This document shows, one piece after another, positions 4,868-5,683 of a stretch of DNA of 5,683 nucleotides. Where the stretch lies: assembly GCA_021827245.1 (NCBI GenBank), contig JAKAWN010000434.1, positions 1-5,683 on the forward strand. The letters run 5' to 3'. The stretch comes from Acidobacteriota bacterium. GTDB lineage: Bacteria > Acidobacteriota > Terriglobia > UBA7540. Position 1 is the stretch's first letter. The number at the start of each line of letters is the position of its first letter. The notes beneath the pieces are model-generated. The model was not told the origin of the DNA. It ran no database searches and was given only the letters and a program-made list of their open reading frames with translations. The position numbers were made by a program, and so were the translations under genes.

Positions 4868-5683
4868 TCACTGGTTTTGCTGTGTGTCGAGAACAACCGT
4901 AAACGCCTTCTGGGGCGGCCCGGCGACTGGTCCCATACCTGTAACGCGCTCGAAGCTCGGGTACTGCGAGGAGCACACCACTGTGCACCCCATCGAATCC
5001 GGGACAAGTTGGCCTAGCCCGTTGTGGACCATGCCGGTGAGGTTGTTTGCCGCAGAGATGTGAACGAGGATTCCCTGCGCAAATCGGCCTTCCGAGGGGT
5101 GGGCCGGGTTCGAGCCATTGATGATCGGTATGCGGCTGGTGGGCTGCAGTCTAATCGCATAATGGCCGTCATGCTCGGTCAATGTCCCGCTGTAGGTCCC
5201 GTTCGCAACCGTCGGGTACTTGCCGCCGTCAGTTGGCGTCGTCTTTGCGAGGAAGACCCCCACCACCTTCCCGTTCACCCTCACCGTCGCTGTGGCGTTG
5301 TACTGCCCTTCGTTCCTAACCTTCGAAAACTGGTCGCTGTAGTTGCCCTTCGCGTCGGTGCTTCTACTTTGCAGCGTCACCGTCACATGGCAAGCGGAGT
5401 CGTTGCTGCCGCCGCAGGCATTCATCCCGGTCGGATCGGTCAGCGTCACCGGATTGTTGAGCGCGTAAGCGTACTCATCGAAGTGCTGCGGATTTTCCAG
5501 GTATGCGACGAACTGCCGCCGTTGATAGTCGTTGCCGTGTTGCCACCCAATCCAGGGCAGCGGGTCGGCCGTCATAAAGCGCCCAAGATTATTTTCGTAG
5601 TACCTCGCCCCGAAGTAATCGTTGCCGGTTTCGGCGTCGCGTTCTTTGCCGGTGAATTTGTAATTCTGCGGGCACGTGTTCAG
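4868..5683 (-). CDS. Rhs repeat-associated core protein, C-terminal end with L,D-transpeptidase-like toxin domain (5' end outside the window)
   Basis: The frame is open through the right edge, so only the last 271 residues are seen and the start lies outside the window. Residues 8-40 are the classic Rhs core end (YKFTGKERD, GNDYFGARYY, GRFMTADP), and residues 70-86 read EYAYALNNPVTLTDPTG, the boundary after which polymorphic Rhs proteins switch to a variable toxin. The tip (about residues 87-271) has many beta-type stretches, a GTYSG segment, then ILVHIS (His208) and DSMGC (Ser230 to Cys233). A His followed by S/T-x-G-C is the active-site pattern of YkuD-type L,D-transpeptidases and of the related-looking DUF5675 family, in which Cys is the nucleophile. 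I infer a periplasmic, peptidoglycan-acting effector. The usual YkuD consensus has His at the third-last position (SHGC) where this has Met, so it is a divergent member or only an analogue. The stop is followed after 16 nt by its probable immunity gene. The Rhs part is certain; the tip activity is moderate to low. Confidence 0.88.
   Translation of the reverse strand: MNTCPQNYKFTGKERDAETGNDYFGARYYENNLGRFMTADPLPWIGWQHGNDYQRRQFVAYLENPQHFDEYAYALNNPVTLTDPTGMNACGGSNDSACHVTVTLQSRSTDAKGNYSDQFSKVRNEGQYNATATVRVNGKVVGVFLAKTTPTDGGKYPTVANGTYSGTLTEHDGHYAIRLQPTSRIPIINGSNPAHPSEGRFAQGILVHISAANNLTGMVHNGLGQLVPDSMGCTVVCSSQYPSFERVTGMGPVAGPPQKAFTVVLDTQQNQ

Noticed and set aside
4852..5007. N-terminal extension of the immunity gene ending at 4216 (open frame starting MSRIRWG)
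   Set aside because: It lies inside the Rhs tip coding region and would bury the signal peptide that begins at 4851.

Overview
The window is a one-directional block of coding modules. Every gene I can support is on the minus strand, so transcription runs from the right end of the window to the left. It looks like the 3' end of an Rhs/YD-repeat polymorphic toxin locus: a main Rhs gene entering from the right edge, followed by displaced C-terminal toxin tips, each with a candidate immunity gene directly downstream. Sequence composition (moderately high GC) and the Rhs tip wording (DPQTWNLYAY...NNPTTL.D.TGL) are what I associate with soil Acidobacteriota. That assignment is an impression, since no phylogenetic marker gene is present.

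Layout in transcription order. (1) 5683-4868: the Rhs core end (TGKERDAETGNDYFGARYY) fused to a C-terminal domain with an L,D-transpeptidase-like His...Ser-x-Gly-Cys motif, then at 4851-4216 an exported or lipid-anchored partner. (2) 4198-3455: a short Rhs core remnant fused by a proline-rich linker to a lytic-transglycosylase/lysozyme-like domain, then at 3444-2875 a secreted protein with a CxxHxC loop like that of the lysozyme inhibitor Ivy. (3) 2874-2311: a toxin tip with no Rhs core and no convincing start, beginning immediately after the stop of the preceding gene and in the same frame, followed by an overlapping exported protein at 2402-1893 and a UUCG-capped hairpin. (4) 1523-684: another Rhs core remnant with an unrecognised C-terminal domain, then at 680-300 a small multi-pass membrane protein.

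Module 4 lies between two direct copies of a ~265-bp non-coding repeat (1-266 and 1525-1790). The copies share a 102-bp block with no differences, and each carries a short palindrome of the REP type. The orphan Rhs remnants also share about 100 bp of similar DNA, including 29 identical bases. Both repeat types give homology through which tips could be gained, lost or moved onto the main Rhs gene.

How the parts would work together (inference): the Rhs shell delivers one tip at a time, and the orphan tips are a reservoir of alternatives. All four partner proteins are predicted to act outside or in the cytoplasmic membrane: three carry export signals and one is integral to the membrane. Two of the tips look peptidoglycan-directed. 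The locus therefore looks specialised for attack on the cell envelope rather than on nucleic acids. The immunity genes with the clearest ribosome binding sites follow tips that lack one, which would suit a cell that stays immune while keeping the spare tips silent.
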